DNA from: Mesorhizobium escarrei
Lineage (GTDB): Bacteria > Pseudomonadota > Alphaproteobacteria > Rhizobiales > Rhizobiaceae
Reading direction: 5' to 3'
Assembly (NCBI RefSeq): GCF_935825525.1
Contig: NZ_CAKXZT010000090.1
Location: 1-64,000, forward strand
Length of the DNA stretch: 64,000 nt
The notes beneath the pieces were generated by a model that was given only the letters and a program-made list of their open reading frames with translations, ran no database searches and was not told where the DNA came from. Positions 34,082 through 41,615 of the stretch are shown here, piece after piece (the stretch's first letter is position 1; the number at the start of each line of letters is the position of its first letter). The position numbers and the translations under genes were made by a program.

Positions 34082-34586
34082 CCAAATTACCTCCTGATAC
34101 TGGGCCATATGTTACAAACAAAGATCGCCAGACCGCCTTGCATCGCCTTATCTCTTCACGCCACACGGGCCATCTAATATATCCATCTGTCACCCACTGG
34201 AGGCTGAAAAGGTCGCTTGATGTACGTATGTTTGTTGCAATGAACACATCCTTCATGGCGAAGCGGCCAAATATTCTCGTGCTCGGTCTATCTCTCTTTC
34301 TGAGTTCCCAAACTTCGTCATCGAGAGGGTTAAGGATCTTGATATCGACTTGTCGATTGTTGTCGCTTCCCACCGTAACCCTTCTGCCTTTTGTGAAGCC
34401 ATCAATCCAAGCACGCAGTTGGCCAGCATTTTCCTCATCAACGCTATATGCGGTATCCGGGTCCAATTCCTTCAGGACATCAGGCGGCGCATACACGACC
34501 CTTAGCCGATGCCCCGATATGATCGAGCGGACCTCCATAAGGCGGCCGTCACCAAGACACTGCGCTAGTATGGGGTCTATTGACAT
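34035..34586 (-). CDS. Cargo protein 5, candidate toxin or partner of the HTH protein (183 aa)
   Basis: First gene of the minus-strand cassette, divergent from the transposase. Start ATG 34586 (an upstream TTG 34595 is possible); no strong ribosome site. Mixed alpha/beta, with a C-terminal region rich in tryptophan and charged residues: FGRFAMKDVFIATNIR, LQWVTDGYIRWPVWREEIRRCKAVW, and end DDYLTNAVDERNQRA. No family recognised. The size, gene order and overlap with an HTH gene fit type II toxin-antitoxin systems of the HigBA order, but no catalytic motif was identified. Confidence 0.6.
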   Translation of the reverse strand: MSIDPILAQCLGDGRLMEVRSIISGHRLRVVYAPPDVLKELDPDTAYSVDEENAGQLRAWIDGFTKGRRVTVGSDNNRQVDIKILNPLDDEVWELRKRDRPSTRIFGRFAMKDVFIATNIRTSSDLFSLQWVTDGYIRWPVWREEIRRCKAVWRSLFVTYGPVSGGNLDDYLTNAVDERNQRA

Positions 34587-34662
34587 TAAAATCAATACAG
34601 GTTCTTAAAATTGAACGTCAGGCTGACACGGAGGCGAGTCGCACACAACCCAAATTATTTGC

Positions 34663-34697
34663 TTGACGCTAAGCATAAAAGTTCAGATATTATGGGC
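34663..34697 (+). promoter_or_regulatory. Transposase promoter with shared operator motif
   Basis: TTGACG (34663-34668), 17 bases, GATATT (34686-34691). The predicted start point, about 34698, is the A of the ATG chosen for the transposase, so the message could be leaderless. CGCTAAGCAT (34667-34676) is the exact reverse complement of the motif in the left cargo promoter (32904-32913). Confidence 0.5.
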
Positions 34698-35597
34698 ATG
34701 AACAAGCTGCCCCTGAAAACCCGCGTCCAAATCCTCACCATGCTTTGCGAGGGATCGTCTATGCGGTCGATCTCTCGCGTTGCCGACGTTTCGATCAATA
34801 CCGTTTCGAAGCTGCTGGTCGATGCCGGCAAGTTCTGCGCCGATCTGCACGACCGCGAAGTCCGCAACGTGAAGGCCAAGCGCGTGCAGTGTGACGAAAT
34901 CTGGTCATTTGTCGGCGCGAAGGCGAAGAACGTTTCGGCCATGAAGCAGCCGGTTGACGGCGCTGGCGACGTGTGGACTTGGACCGCTCTCGACAGCGAC
35001 AGCAAGCTTATAATCTCGTGGCTGGTCGGCGGCCGTGACGGCGAATATGCGCTGGCATTCATGGACGACGTGAAGGACCGTCTTGCGAATCGCGTCCAGC
35101 TCACGACGGACGGCCATCGTGCCTATCTGAACGCGGTCGAGGAGGCCTTTGGAGCGGACATCGACTATGCGATGCTGATCAAGCAGTACGGCGAACCGGA
35201 AGGCAAGAAGGCCTCGCCAGAGCGCCGCTATAGCCCCGCCGTATGCACTGGCGCGACCAAGACGCGGATCGAAGGCAATCCAGACCCGGTGCATGTCAGC
35301 ACATCGCATATCGAACGCGCCAATCTGACGATGCGCATGGCAAACCGCCGCTTCACGCGCCTTACCAATGCGTTCTCAAAGAAGTTTGAAAACCACGTCC
35401 ACATGGTCGCGATCTACACGGTTTGGTACAACTTCATCAAAATGCACAAGACGCTGAAAATGACGCCGGCAATGGCCGCTGGCGTGTCGCAGACGCTTTG
35501 GTCGATGGACGATCTTTGCGAGAAGATGGACGCCGTTGCGCCGAAGCCCGGCAAGCGCGGTCCTTACAAAAAGTCAGTCGCCGAAATTTCAAACTGA
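34698..35597 (+). CDS. IS1-family transposase
   Basis: 299 aa in one continuous frame, as in the IS1-family branch that does not use frameshifting. N-terminal HTH (LKTRVQILTMLCEGSSMRSISRVADVSINTVSKLLVDAG), then a DDE-type catalytic core: first Asp in VQCDEIWSFVGAK, second in LTTDGHRAY, Glu in HIERANLTMRMANRRFTRLTNAFSKKFENH. C-terminal basic tail GKRGPYKKS. ATG at 34698 or 34692. It catalyses movement of the element by cutting the 21-bp ends. The stop overlaps the right inverted repeat. Intact and probably functional. Confidence 0.92.
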   Translation: MNKLPLKTRVQILTMLCEGSSMRSISRVADVSINTVSKLLVDAGKFCADLHDREVRNVKAKRVQCDEIWSFVGAKAKNVSAMKQPVDGAGDVWTWTALDSDSKLIISWLVGGRDGEYALAFMDDVKDRLANRVQLTTDGHRAYLNAVEEAFGADIDYAMLIKQYGEPEGKKASPERRYSPAVCTGATKTRIEGNPDPVHVSTSHIERANLTMRMANRRFTRLTNAFSKKFENHVHMVAIYTVWYNFIKMHKTLKMTPAMAAGVSQTLWSMDDLCEKMDAVAPKPGKRGPYKKSVAEISN

Positions 35598-35606
35598 GAC
35601 ACTACC

Positions 35607-35614
35607 CCGCGCCG
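35607..35614. repeat. Right 8-bp target-site duplication of the IS element
   Basis: CCGCGCCG, identical to 32828-32835. Confidence 0.85.
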
Positions 35615-35645
35615 CATGCAAACAGTCCAACAAAGGAGCAAGAAG

Positions 35646-36692
35646 ATGAGTGGGAACGCATCGCAGTGGAATCGCAGATCGATCCTGAAGGCTGGCGCCG
35701 CCGGCCTGGCGGCTTTTGGGCCGGGACTTCAGCTGTTTGGCGCCAGCGCCTCGGCAGCCGCCAAGCTCGTCGTCCAGTATGACTGGCTGATGTCAAACGG
35801 CCAGATCGGCGACGTCGCAGCCGTCGCCAATGGCTATTTTGGCGAAGCCGGGCTCGAAGTCGAGTTCAGCCCCGGCGGACCGAACGCCGCCACCGTGCCG
35901 CCGGTGGTGTCCGGCGCCGCCCAACTCGGCCAATTCTCCGAATCGCCTCAGCTCTATGCCGCGCGGGCGAGCGGCGTTCCGATAAAGATCATCGCCTGCG
36001 GCTATCGCACCGGACCCTATGCGCTGACGTCGAAACCGGCGAAGCCGATCCGGTCGGTGGCGGACCTGAAGGGGATGCGGATCGGCACGCAGCCGACCGC
36101 GCGCTTCGCCATCGACGCGATGCTCGCCAAGAACAAGATCGACCCTTCCGAGGTCACCATCGTCAATGTCGGGTTCGATAAGGCGCCGCTCGTTCGTGGC
36201 GACGTCGATGCGATCGGCGGCTGGATCACCAACACGCAGGCGCTCAGCGTCGTCGGTGATGATCGGATCGATCTGCTGCTGTCGGAGCTCGGCCTGGCGT
36301 CCTACGCCAATGTCTATTTCGCGACCGACAGCGCCATCGAATCCGATTCCGAGACCTTGGCAAAATTCATCGGCGCGGTCGCCAAGGGGTGGGGCTGGGT
36401 CCACGCCAATCCCGAGCAGGCGGTCGACAAGCTTGTCGCGGCCTATCCCGAGATCGACGCGGGCTGGGAAAAGAAGACGATCCCCCTGGTGCTGAAACTG
36501 TCGTTCGACGACAACACGAAAAAGGATGGATGGGGCACCTTCGATCCTGCCTCGATTGAGAGCCAGATCGCGCTGCTTGACCAGATTGGCCAGTATCCGA
36601 ACGGCAGGCCGAAGGCCGAGGACGCCTATACGACTGAGGTTCTCGAACTCAGTGCGGCTGAACGGCCGAAGCTCGGCGCGCCCGCCTCTTGA
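35646..36692 (+). CDS. ABC transporter substrate-binding protein (nitrate/sulfonate/taurine type)
   Basis: 348 aa. Twin-arginine-like export signal (WNRRSILKAGAAGLAAFGPG, cut near ASASA), then an SsuA/THI5-like fold: VVQYDWLMSNGQIGDVAAVANGYFGEAGLEVEFSPGGPNAATVPPVVSG and FSESPQLYAARASGVPIKIIACG. A D-L-K-G-M-R-I-G-T stretch begins the second lobe. ATG at 35646 with AAAGGAG. Only 31 bases lie between the IS target site and this start, so the operon's native promoter or upstream part was probably disrupted. Likely binds a thiamine-precursor, sulfonate or aromatic compound; not decidable. Confidence 0.87.
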   Translation: MSGNASQWNRRSILKAGAAGLAAFGPGLQLFGASASAAAKLVVQYDWLMSNGQIGDVAAVANGYFGEAGLEVEFSPGGPNAATVPPVVSGAAQLGQFSESPQLYAARASGVPIKIIACGYRTGPYALTSKPAKPIRSVADLKGMRIGTQPTARFAIDAMLAKNKIDPSEVTIVNVGFDKAPLVRGDVDAIGGWITNTQALSVVGDDRIDLLLSELGLASYANVYFATDSAIESDSETLAKFIGAVAKGWGWVHANPEQAVDKLVAAYPEIDAGWEKKTIPLVLKLSFDDNTKKDGWGTFDPASIESQIALLDQIGQYPNGRPKAEDAYTTEVLELSAAERPKLGAPAS

Positions 36693-37468
36693 TGGCCGCG
36701 CCGGCTATCGAAACCTCCGGGCTCGACGTCGGCTATCCCGGCCGGCGCTCGGCCGTGACGGTGATCTCCGGTCTCCACCTGACAGTCGAGGCCGGAACGT
36801 TCCTGTCGATCCTCGGGCCTTCGGGCTGCGGAAAGTCGACGTTTCTGCGGGTTGTGGCCGACCTGCTGGCGCCACTTGCGGGCACGATACGCGTGATGGG
36901 CGAAACGCCCTCGGCGGTGCGCTCCGGCCGCGGCGTGGGTTTTGTCTTCCAGGACTCGACCTTGCTGCCGTGGCGCACGGCGCGCGAGAATGTGCGGCTG
37001 CCGATCCAGGTCGGCCGCCGCAGCCTGTCGCGCATGATAGACGACCGGGCCGACGAGCTGCTCGAGCTCGTCGGGCTGTCGGCGCTCAGTGAGCGCCTGC
37101 CGCATCAGCTTTCCGGTGGACAGCGCCAAAGGCTGGCGATCGCCCGGGCGCTGCTTGGCGAGCCACGTCTGCTGCTGATGGACGAACCGTTTGGGGCGCT
37201 TGACGAGATCACCCGCGATCGCCTCAACGACGAACTGCTGAACCTTTGGCGGCGGACCGGAACGACCGTGCTGTTCGTCACGCATTCCATTGCCGAAGCC
37301 GTCTATCTCGGGCAGCGCGTGATCGTGCTTGCCGCCCATCCCGGACGGATCGTCGCCGACCACGATCTTCGTCCGCTGAAGGGGCCGGACAACAGCTGCT
37401 CGCGCGAGGATCCGGCGATCGTCGCGGCAATGGCCAGGATGCGCTCCGCCCTTGGAGCGGCGTCGTGA
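36692..37468 (+). CDS. ABC transporter ATP-binding protein (SsuB/TauB type)
   Basis: 258 aa. Walker A LGPSGCGKSTFLR, Q-loop FVFQDSTLLPWRTARENV, signature QLSGGQRQRLAIARA, Walker B LLLMDEPFGALDEI, H-loop LFVTHSIAEAV. ATG at 36692 overlaps the TGA of the binding-protein gene. Couples ATP hydrolysis to the next gene's permease. Typical length for the nitrate/taurine family. Confidence 0.9.
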   Translation: MAAPAIETSGLDVGYPGRRSAVTVISGLHLTVEAGTFLSILGPSGCGKSTFLRVVADLLAPLAGTIRVMGETPSAVRSGRGVGFVFQDSTLLPWRTARENVRLPIQVGRRSLSRMIDDRADELLELVGLSALSERLPHQLSGGQRQRLAIARALLGEPRLLLMDEPFGALDEITRDRLNDELLNLWRRTGTTVLFVTHSIAEAVYLGQRVIVLAAHPGRIVADHDLRPLKGPDNSCSREDPAIVAAMARMRSALGAAS

Positions 37469-38223
37469 ACCAGGGCGCGCTTTCGCCGTTCGCACAGACT
37501 GCGCTGCCGATCCTCGGCGCCGGCTCGCTTATTCTCGCATGGCAATTCCTGCTGCCGCTCGCCGGCGTGCCGGCATACATCGTTCCAACGCCGACCGCGA
37601 TAGCGGGCGTCTTTTCCCGGAACGGATCGCTTCTCCTGTCGAACCTCTGGCCGACGGCCATCGAGGCGTTTTCCGGCTTCGTGCTCGGGAACCTCGCCGC
37701 AGTGCTGCTGGCGGTGGTCTTCGTGCACAGCCGTACACTGCAGGCGGCCTATTTTCCGGTCGTGCTGTTCTTCAATACGATCCCGGTGCTGGCGCTGGCC
37801 CCGGTCGTCATCCTCATCTTCGGCCTCGGCATGCTGCCCAAGATCGTGATCGCGGCGGTGATCTGTTTCTTCCCGACGCTCATCAACATGATCCGGGGTC
37901 TGGAATCGGCGAGCCCCAGCGAGCACGAGCTGTTCCGCGTGCTGTCGGCGACGCGCTGGGAAATATTCTGGCGCCTGCGCCTGCCTCGCGCGCTGCCAAT
38001 GCTTTTCGCGTCGCTGCGGATCGCCTCGGCGACCGCGGTGATCGGCGCGATCGTCGGCGAATGGATCGGCTCCGACAAAGGCCTCGGCGCGCTGATCATC
38101 CAGGCGACCTTCAACTACCAGTCCGACCGGCTCTACGCCGCCATCGTGCTCTCATCGCTGTTGTCGATCGGGTTCTTCATGACCGTCGTCGCTGCCGAGC
38201 GGTGGTCGGTTCGATACCGTTGA
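37465..38223 (+). CDS. ABC transporter permease (SsuC/TauC type)
   Basis: 252 aa from the GTG at 37465, which overlaps the ATPase stop (GTGA). About six membrane helices, starting ILGAGSLILAWQFLLPLAGV. The EAA loop is seen at SEHELFRVLSATRWEIFWRLRLPRALP. Last gene of the three-gene importer; the binding partner is a permease homodimer in this family. Confidence 0.88.
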   Translation: MNQGALSPFAQTALPILGAGSLILAWQFLLPLAGVPAYIVPTPTAIAGVFSRNGSLLLSNLWPTAIEAFSGFVLGNLAAVLLAVVFVHSRTLQAAYFPVVLFFNTIPVLALAPVVILIFGLGMLPKIVIAAVICFFPTLINMIRGLESASPSEHELFRVLSATRWEIFWRLRLPRALPMLFASLRIASATAVIGAIVGEWIGSDKGLGALIIQATFNYQSDRLYAAIVLSSLLSIGFFMTVVAAERWSVRYR

Positions 38224-38356
38224 CCGGTTGGCTCCCAGGGGTGGCCGCTTGGCGTCGCACAGCAGACTTCGCTTCAACGCGCAGGCGAGGATTGGCCTTT
38301 CCTGTGTCGGCCTGTACTATGACCAGTGCTTACAGGGGACAGGGGGGAGCTCAAGC

Positions 38357-39913
38357 GTGGGCCTGGGTCGGAATTTCCGCCGTTGGGGGATGCGGGCGTT
38401 CATCGCTGTCATGGTGCTTTCGCCGCAGGCGGCGTCGGCCGACAGCCTTACGCCCGAGCGGATCACTGCCGCCTTGTCGAAGCTCGAACTGCTCGCCGAA
38501 GGCGTCGTCGCGGATGGCGGGGTGCCTGGTCTCGCCATCGGCGTCGTTTATGAGGACAAGGTGGTCTTCCTCAAGGGTTTCGGGCATCGCGAGGCCGGTA
38601 AGCCGGAGGCCGTCGACGCCGATACGGTGTTCCAGATAGCTTCCCTCTCCAAGCCGGTCTCCGCAACGATAGTGGCGGCGCTGGTCAGCGAGGGCATCGT
38701 TTCCTGGGATGCGAAAATTGTCGATCTCGATCCGGCTTTCCGGCTGTCCGAGCCCTATCCGACCAGTGAACTCACGGTCCGCGACCTGTTTTCGCACCGC
38801 AGCGGACTTCCCGGCACTGCCGGTGACGATCTTGAGAGCATCGGCTATGACCGCGCCGAGATCCTGCATCGGCTGCGCTTCGTGCCGCCATTGTCGAGCT
38901 TTCGCGCCGGCTATTCCTACAGCAATTTCGGACTGACCGAGGGTGCGACCGCAGCCGCGAAGCCGACCGGCAAGCCCTGGGAGGAGATCGCCGAGGAGAA
39001 GCTCTACCGACCGCTTGGAATGACCTCGACCGGTTCGCGTTATTCGGATTTCATCAAGCACGCCAATCGCGCCGCGCTCCACGTCAAGGTCGACGGCGTC
39101 TGGGCCGCGAAGGTAAAGCGCAACCCGGATGCGCAGGCGCCCGCAGGCGGCGTCAGCTCCACGGCACGCGATCTCTCGCAATGGGTGCGCCTCGTGCTCG
39201 GCAATGGGGTTTTTGCCGGCGAGACACTCATTAAAGCCGACGCGCTGGACCAGACGCATGTTCCGCTGATGGCGCGCGGCAAGAACCCCGTCTCCGGCGG
39301 CGAGTCCTTCTACGGCCTCGGCTGGAACATCGAATTCGGCCGGCACGGTCTAAGCTGGGGTCATGCCGGCGCGTTCAGCGTCGGCGCCCGCACCCTGGTG
39401 ACACTTTTTCCGGAGGAGAAGCTTGGCATCGTCATCGTCGCTAACGCCTTTTCGACAGGCGTGCCGGAAGGGTTGTCCGAGAGCTTCGCTGATCTCGCCT
39501 TTGACGGAACGGTCGAGAAGGACGGGATCAAGGCATGGGACGACACCTATGCGGGCCTGTTCGGCCCGGCAATCGCGGCGGCCAAGGCCACCTATGCCGC
39601 GCCGCCGTCTCCGGCAAGGCCGGCCGGGCTGAACAGTGCCTATGCAGGCCGTTACTCCAACGACTTCATCGGAGATGCGGTCGTGTCGAGCGCGGGGGAC
39701 GCTCTTGTGCTTAAGGTCGGGCCGGCCGGCGCCCGGTCCTATTCATTGAAGCATTTCGACGGCGACCTGTTCCTTACCTTCCCGGACGCCGAGACGCCGG
39801 ACGTGCCGTCTGGCGTAAGCTTCGTCATCGGTCCCGACGGCAAGGCGTCGGCTATGACGATAGAATTTCTCGACGGCAATCATCTGGGCACGCTGGCGCG
39901 CGTGGGTGACTAG
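38357..39913 (+). CDS. Secreted serine hydrolase, beta-lactamase class C/D-aminopeptidase-like
   Basis: 518 aa. N-terminal export signal (RNFRRWGMRAFIAVMVLSPQAASA) in the GTG-start form, chosen for its GGGGGGAG ribosome site. Penicillin-binding fold with catalytic S-x-x-K in QIASLSKPVSA (about residue 98), Y-x-N in YSYSNFGL, and a late H-x-G-like GHAGAFSVGARTLV. A C-terminal extra domain of about 110 residues (from AGLNSAYAGRYSND) matches the DUF3471-like tail of such hydrolases. The genes upstream are a taurine-type importer; the substrate could be a peptide or ester. Confidence 0.83.
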   Translation: MGLGRNFRRWGMRAFIAVMVLSPQAASADSLTPERITAALSKLELLAEGVVADGGVPGLAIGVVYEDKVVFLKGFGHREAGKPEAVDADTVFQIASLSKPVSATIVAALVSEGIVSWDAKIVDLDPAFRLSEPYPTSELTVRDLFSHRSGLPGTAGDDLESIGYDRAEILHRLRFVPPLSSFRAGYSYSNFGLTEGATAAAKPTGKPWEEIAEEKLYRPLGMTSTGSRYSDFIKHANRAALHVKVDGVWAAKVKRNPDAQAPAGGVSSTARDLSQWVRLVLGNGVFAGETLIKADALDQTHVPLMARGKNPVSGGESFYGLGWNIEFGRHGLSWGHAGAFSVGARTLVTLFPEEKLGIVIVANAFSTGVPEGLSESFADLAFDGTVEKDGIKAWDDTYAGLFGPAIAAAKATYAAPPSPARPAGLNSAYAGRYSNDFIGDAVVSSAGDALVLKVGPAGARSYSLKHFDGDLFLTFPDAETPDVPSGVSFVIGPDGKASAMTIEFLDGNHLGTLARVGD

Positions 39914-40035
39914 GGTCAAACCACGCTTGTCCAATCATCCCCCTGCAAGACGCGGCATCAACGCTGCCTCGACAAGCTCGACCTTCCATGCTTCGGGTCT
40001 GCCGGACGCCATAATCATCGAAGGAGAGCACTGAG

Positions 40036-40455
40036 GTGAACGAAGACGCCGCCAGTCCAAGGCCGGTTTCGGAAATTGCCAGCTATCACGCGCATATCTA
40101 CTATGACGGGCAGGCCGAGCGGCAGCATGCCGAATGGCTGCGCCTGCGCATCGGCGAACGTTTCCGCGTGCGCCTGGGCAACTGGCGCGAACAGCCGGTC
40201 GGCCCGCACGCGCAAGCCATGTACCAGGTCTCGTTCGCGAGCGAGATTTTCGCCACCCTCGTTCCATGGCTGATGCTGAACCATGGCGGACTGAGTATCC
40301 TCGTCCACCCGAACACCACCAACCCCAAGCGCGACCATCTGGTTGACCCGATCTGGATCGGGCGAGCGCTGGCGGTGCACGGCGAGGTGCTTGGCGAGGA
40401 TGATGAGGCGGAAGAGGCGCTGGAGGTGAATACGGAGCCGACGCTGGGGGTGTAG
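40036..40455 (+). CDS. DOPA 4,5-dioxygenase family protein
   Basis: 139 aa. [13 protein letters not shown] carries the His-x-His pair, [43 protein letters not shown] carries further histidines typical of the family, which extradiolly cleaves L-DOPA-like catechols. GTG start 40036 with GAAGGAGAG. The acidic C-terminal tail ([14 protein letters not shown]) is usual. Possibly cleaves an aromatic imported by the neighbouring system. Confidence 0.8.
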   Translation: MNEDAASPRPVSEIASYHAHIYYDGQAERQHAEWLRLRIGERFRVRLGNWREQPVGPHAQAMYQVSFASEIFATLVPWLMLNHGGLSILVHPNTTNPKRDHLVDPIWIGRALAVHGEVLGEDDEAEEALEVNTEPTLGV

Positions 40456-40606
40456 GGGCGAGGGCGCCGTTCGGCATGTGAGGCTCGGCGTCGGAAATCG
40501 CGTGTGCGTGCAGTGCAGTTTAGACGGGCATGACCGGCCGCTTTGCGCCGCAAGTCGGCCGCTCGGGTGTAGTTTCTACTTTCCTCAAAGCGGACGTTGA
40601 AGATAT

Positions 40607-40622
40607 GCGGACTTCGGTCCGC
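40607..40622. other. UUCG-type hairpin in the 40456-40727 gap
   Basis: GCGGAC-TTCG-GTCCGC is a 6-bp stem with a UUCG tetraloop, but without a T-run, so terminator function is doubtful. The rest of this 272-base gap between convergent genes has no other feature I can support. Confidence 0.35.
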
Positions 40623-40727
40623 GGTTGACCGATTGTGTTGAAAAATCAGCCGTATCGACACTCGGCTCTGAAAGTTCTGAGACACTAAGTTTGGTGACTC
40701 GTCTCTCGTGATTGCCATTGGCTAACT

Positions 40728-41504
40728 TTACTGGACCCGATGCTGGAAGAACTGCAAAAACAGTTCCCGCTCCGTGGTGATGTCGAGCTTTTCGTAGATG
40801 CGCCGGCGATGGTTCTTGACGGTGCCGACGGTAATGCCGAGACGCTCGGCGATGTTCGCCGTCGGGTGACCGGCCAGGATCAGCTGGACAAGTTCCCGCT
40901 CGCGGAGAGACAGCTCTGGCCACAGGCTCGCCGGGATGGTCGGCTCCTGCCGAGGCGAGGCGCCGGGACCTGTCGGCGCCGACGTGCGGGAGAACTCGGC
41001 CGCGTGCGCCTTGATGTCGAGTGCGTGCAACGCCTCGAACACCGGTAGCCGCTCATCCAGCAAGGCGATCTCGCTGTCCTTGAACGACATCGTCGAGCGG
41101 TCGAGGAAGATACCGAGGCACCAGTCGCCGCCATCCGCCAGCATGATGCCGACCTCGTCGCAGATTTCCGACTGCGCCAGGAAGCCGGCTATGTATTGGC
41201 CGCGCTTGGCCTCGTCGTCGGCAAGCCGCTTCAGCGGCATGATGCCCAGCCTTCGCTCGCGCCGCCACGAGGCATAGAACGGATCGAAGACATAATAGCT
41301 GGCGAGGTAGCGCTGGACCATCTCGTCCGAGAAGCGCCGGTGCTTGACGAATTCCGGCGTCCGGGTCGCCGAATAGCGCGTCACGGTGACGAGGTCGTGG
41401 TCGATGTCCGCCCCGATCAGGTCGATCAGGCAGTCGACATGGCTGTCCGTGCCGGTGGCGGCGATCGCTTTTGCGAGCGGCGCCCAGATATTGCCCATGC
41501 GCAT
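40728..41504 (-). CDS. LuxR-family transcriptional regulator divergent to the acx operon
   Basis: 258 aa from the ATG at 41504; a slightly later ATG at 41498 has AAGGG in front, and an upstream ATG at 41552 is also open. C-terminal LuxR HTH: LSLRERELVQLILAGHPTANIAERLGITVGTVKNHRRRIYEKLDI. The first about 170 residues are a sensory domain of mixed alpha/beta type, not the classical AHL-binding pattern that I could align. Divergent from the acetone-carboxylase-type operon with a 111-base intergenic region, so it is the likely regulator of that operon (inference). Confidence 0.83.
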   Translation of the reverse strand: MRMGNIWAPLAKAIAATGTDSHVDCLIDLIGADIDHDLVTVTRYSATRTPEFVKHRRFSDEMVQRYLASYYVFDPFYASWRRERRLGIMPLKRLADDEAKRGQYIAGFLAQSEICDEVGIMLADGGDWCLGIFLDRSTMSFKDSEIALLDERLPVFEALHALDIKAHAAEFSRTSAPTGPGASPRQEPTIPASLWPELSLRERELVQLILAGHPTANIAERLGITVGTVKNHRRRIYEKLDITTERELFLQFFQHRVQ

Positions 41505-41615
41505 GCCCTTTTCTCGGTTATGTCGGCCAGCCGTCATTGTGTCTTTAGGCATATGGCGCGATGCCGCCCGTCGAATCTAGCCTAGCGTCAACTTAGACCA
41601 AATCCCGAGGCGACC

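Larger units (their letters stand above)
32836..35606 (+). mobile_element. Complete IS1-family (ISMhu11-like) element with cargo genes, 2771 bp
   Basis: Bounded by perfect 21-bp terminal inverted repeats (32836-32856 and 35586-35606, starting GGTAGTGTCTCAGTTTGAAA) and an 8-bp target duplication CCGCGCCG. The transposase gene fills the right third and its stop codon lies inside the right repeat. The left two thirds carry two plus-strand and three minus-strand small genes. Ordinary IS1-family elements are about 0.7-1.6 kb with only transposase genes, so this one is a cargo-bearing (transporter-type) element. The intact ends and identical target duplication indicate a recent insertion. Family assignment follows the transposase; exact subgroup is recalled, not searched. 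Confidence 0.9.

Noticed and set aside
40456..40727. Possible IS remnant in the gap before the LuxR gene
   Set aside because: No inverted repeats, target duplication or transposase fragment can be shown; only a short hairpin is clear.
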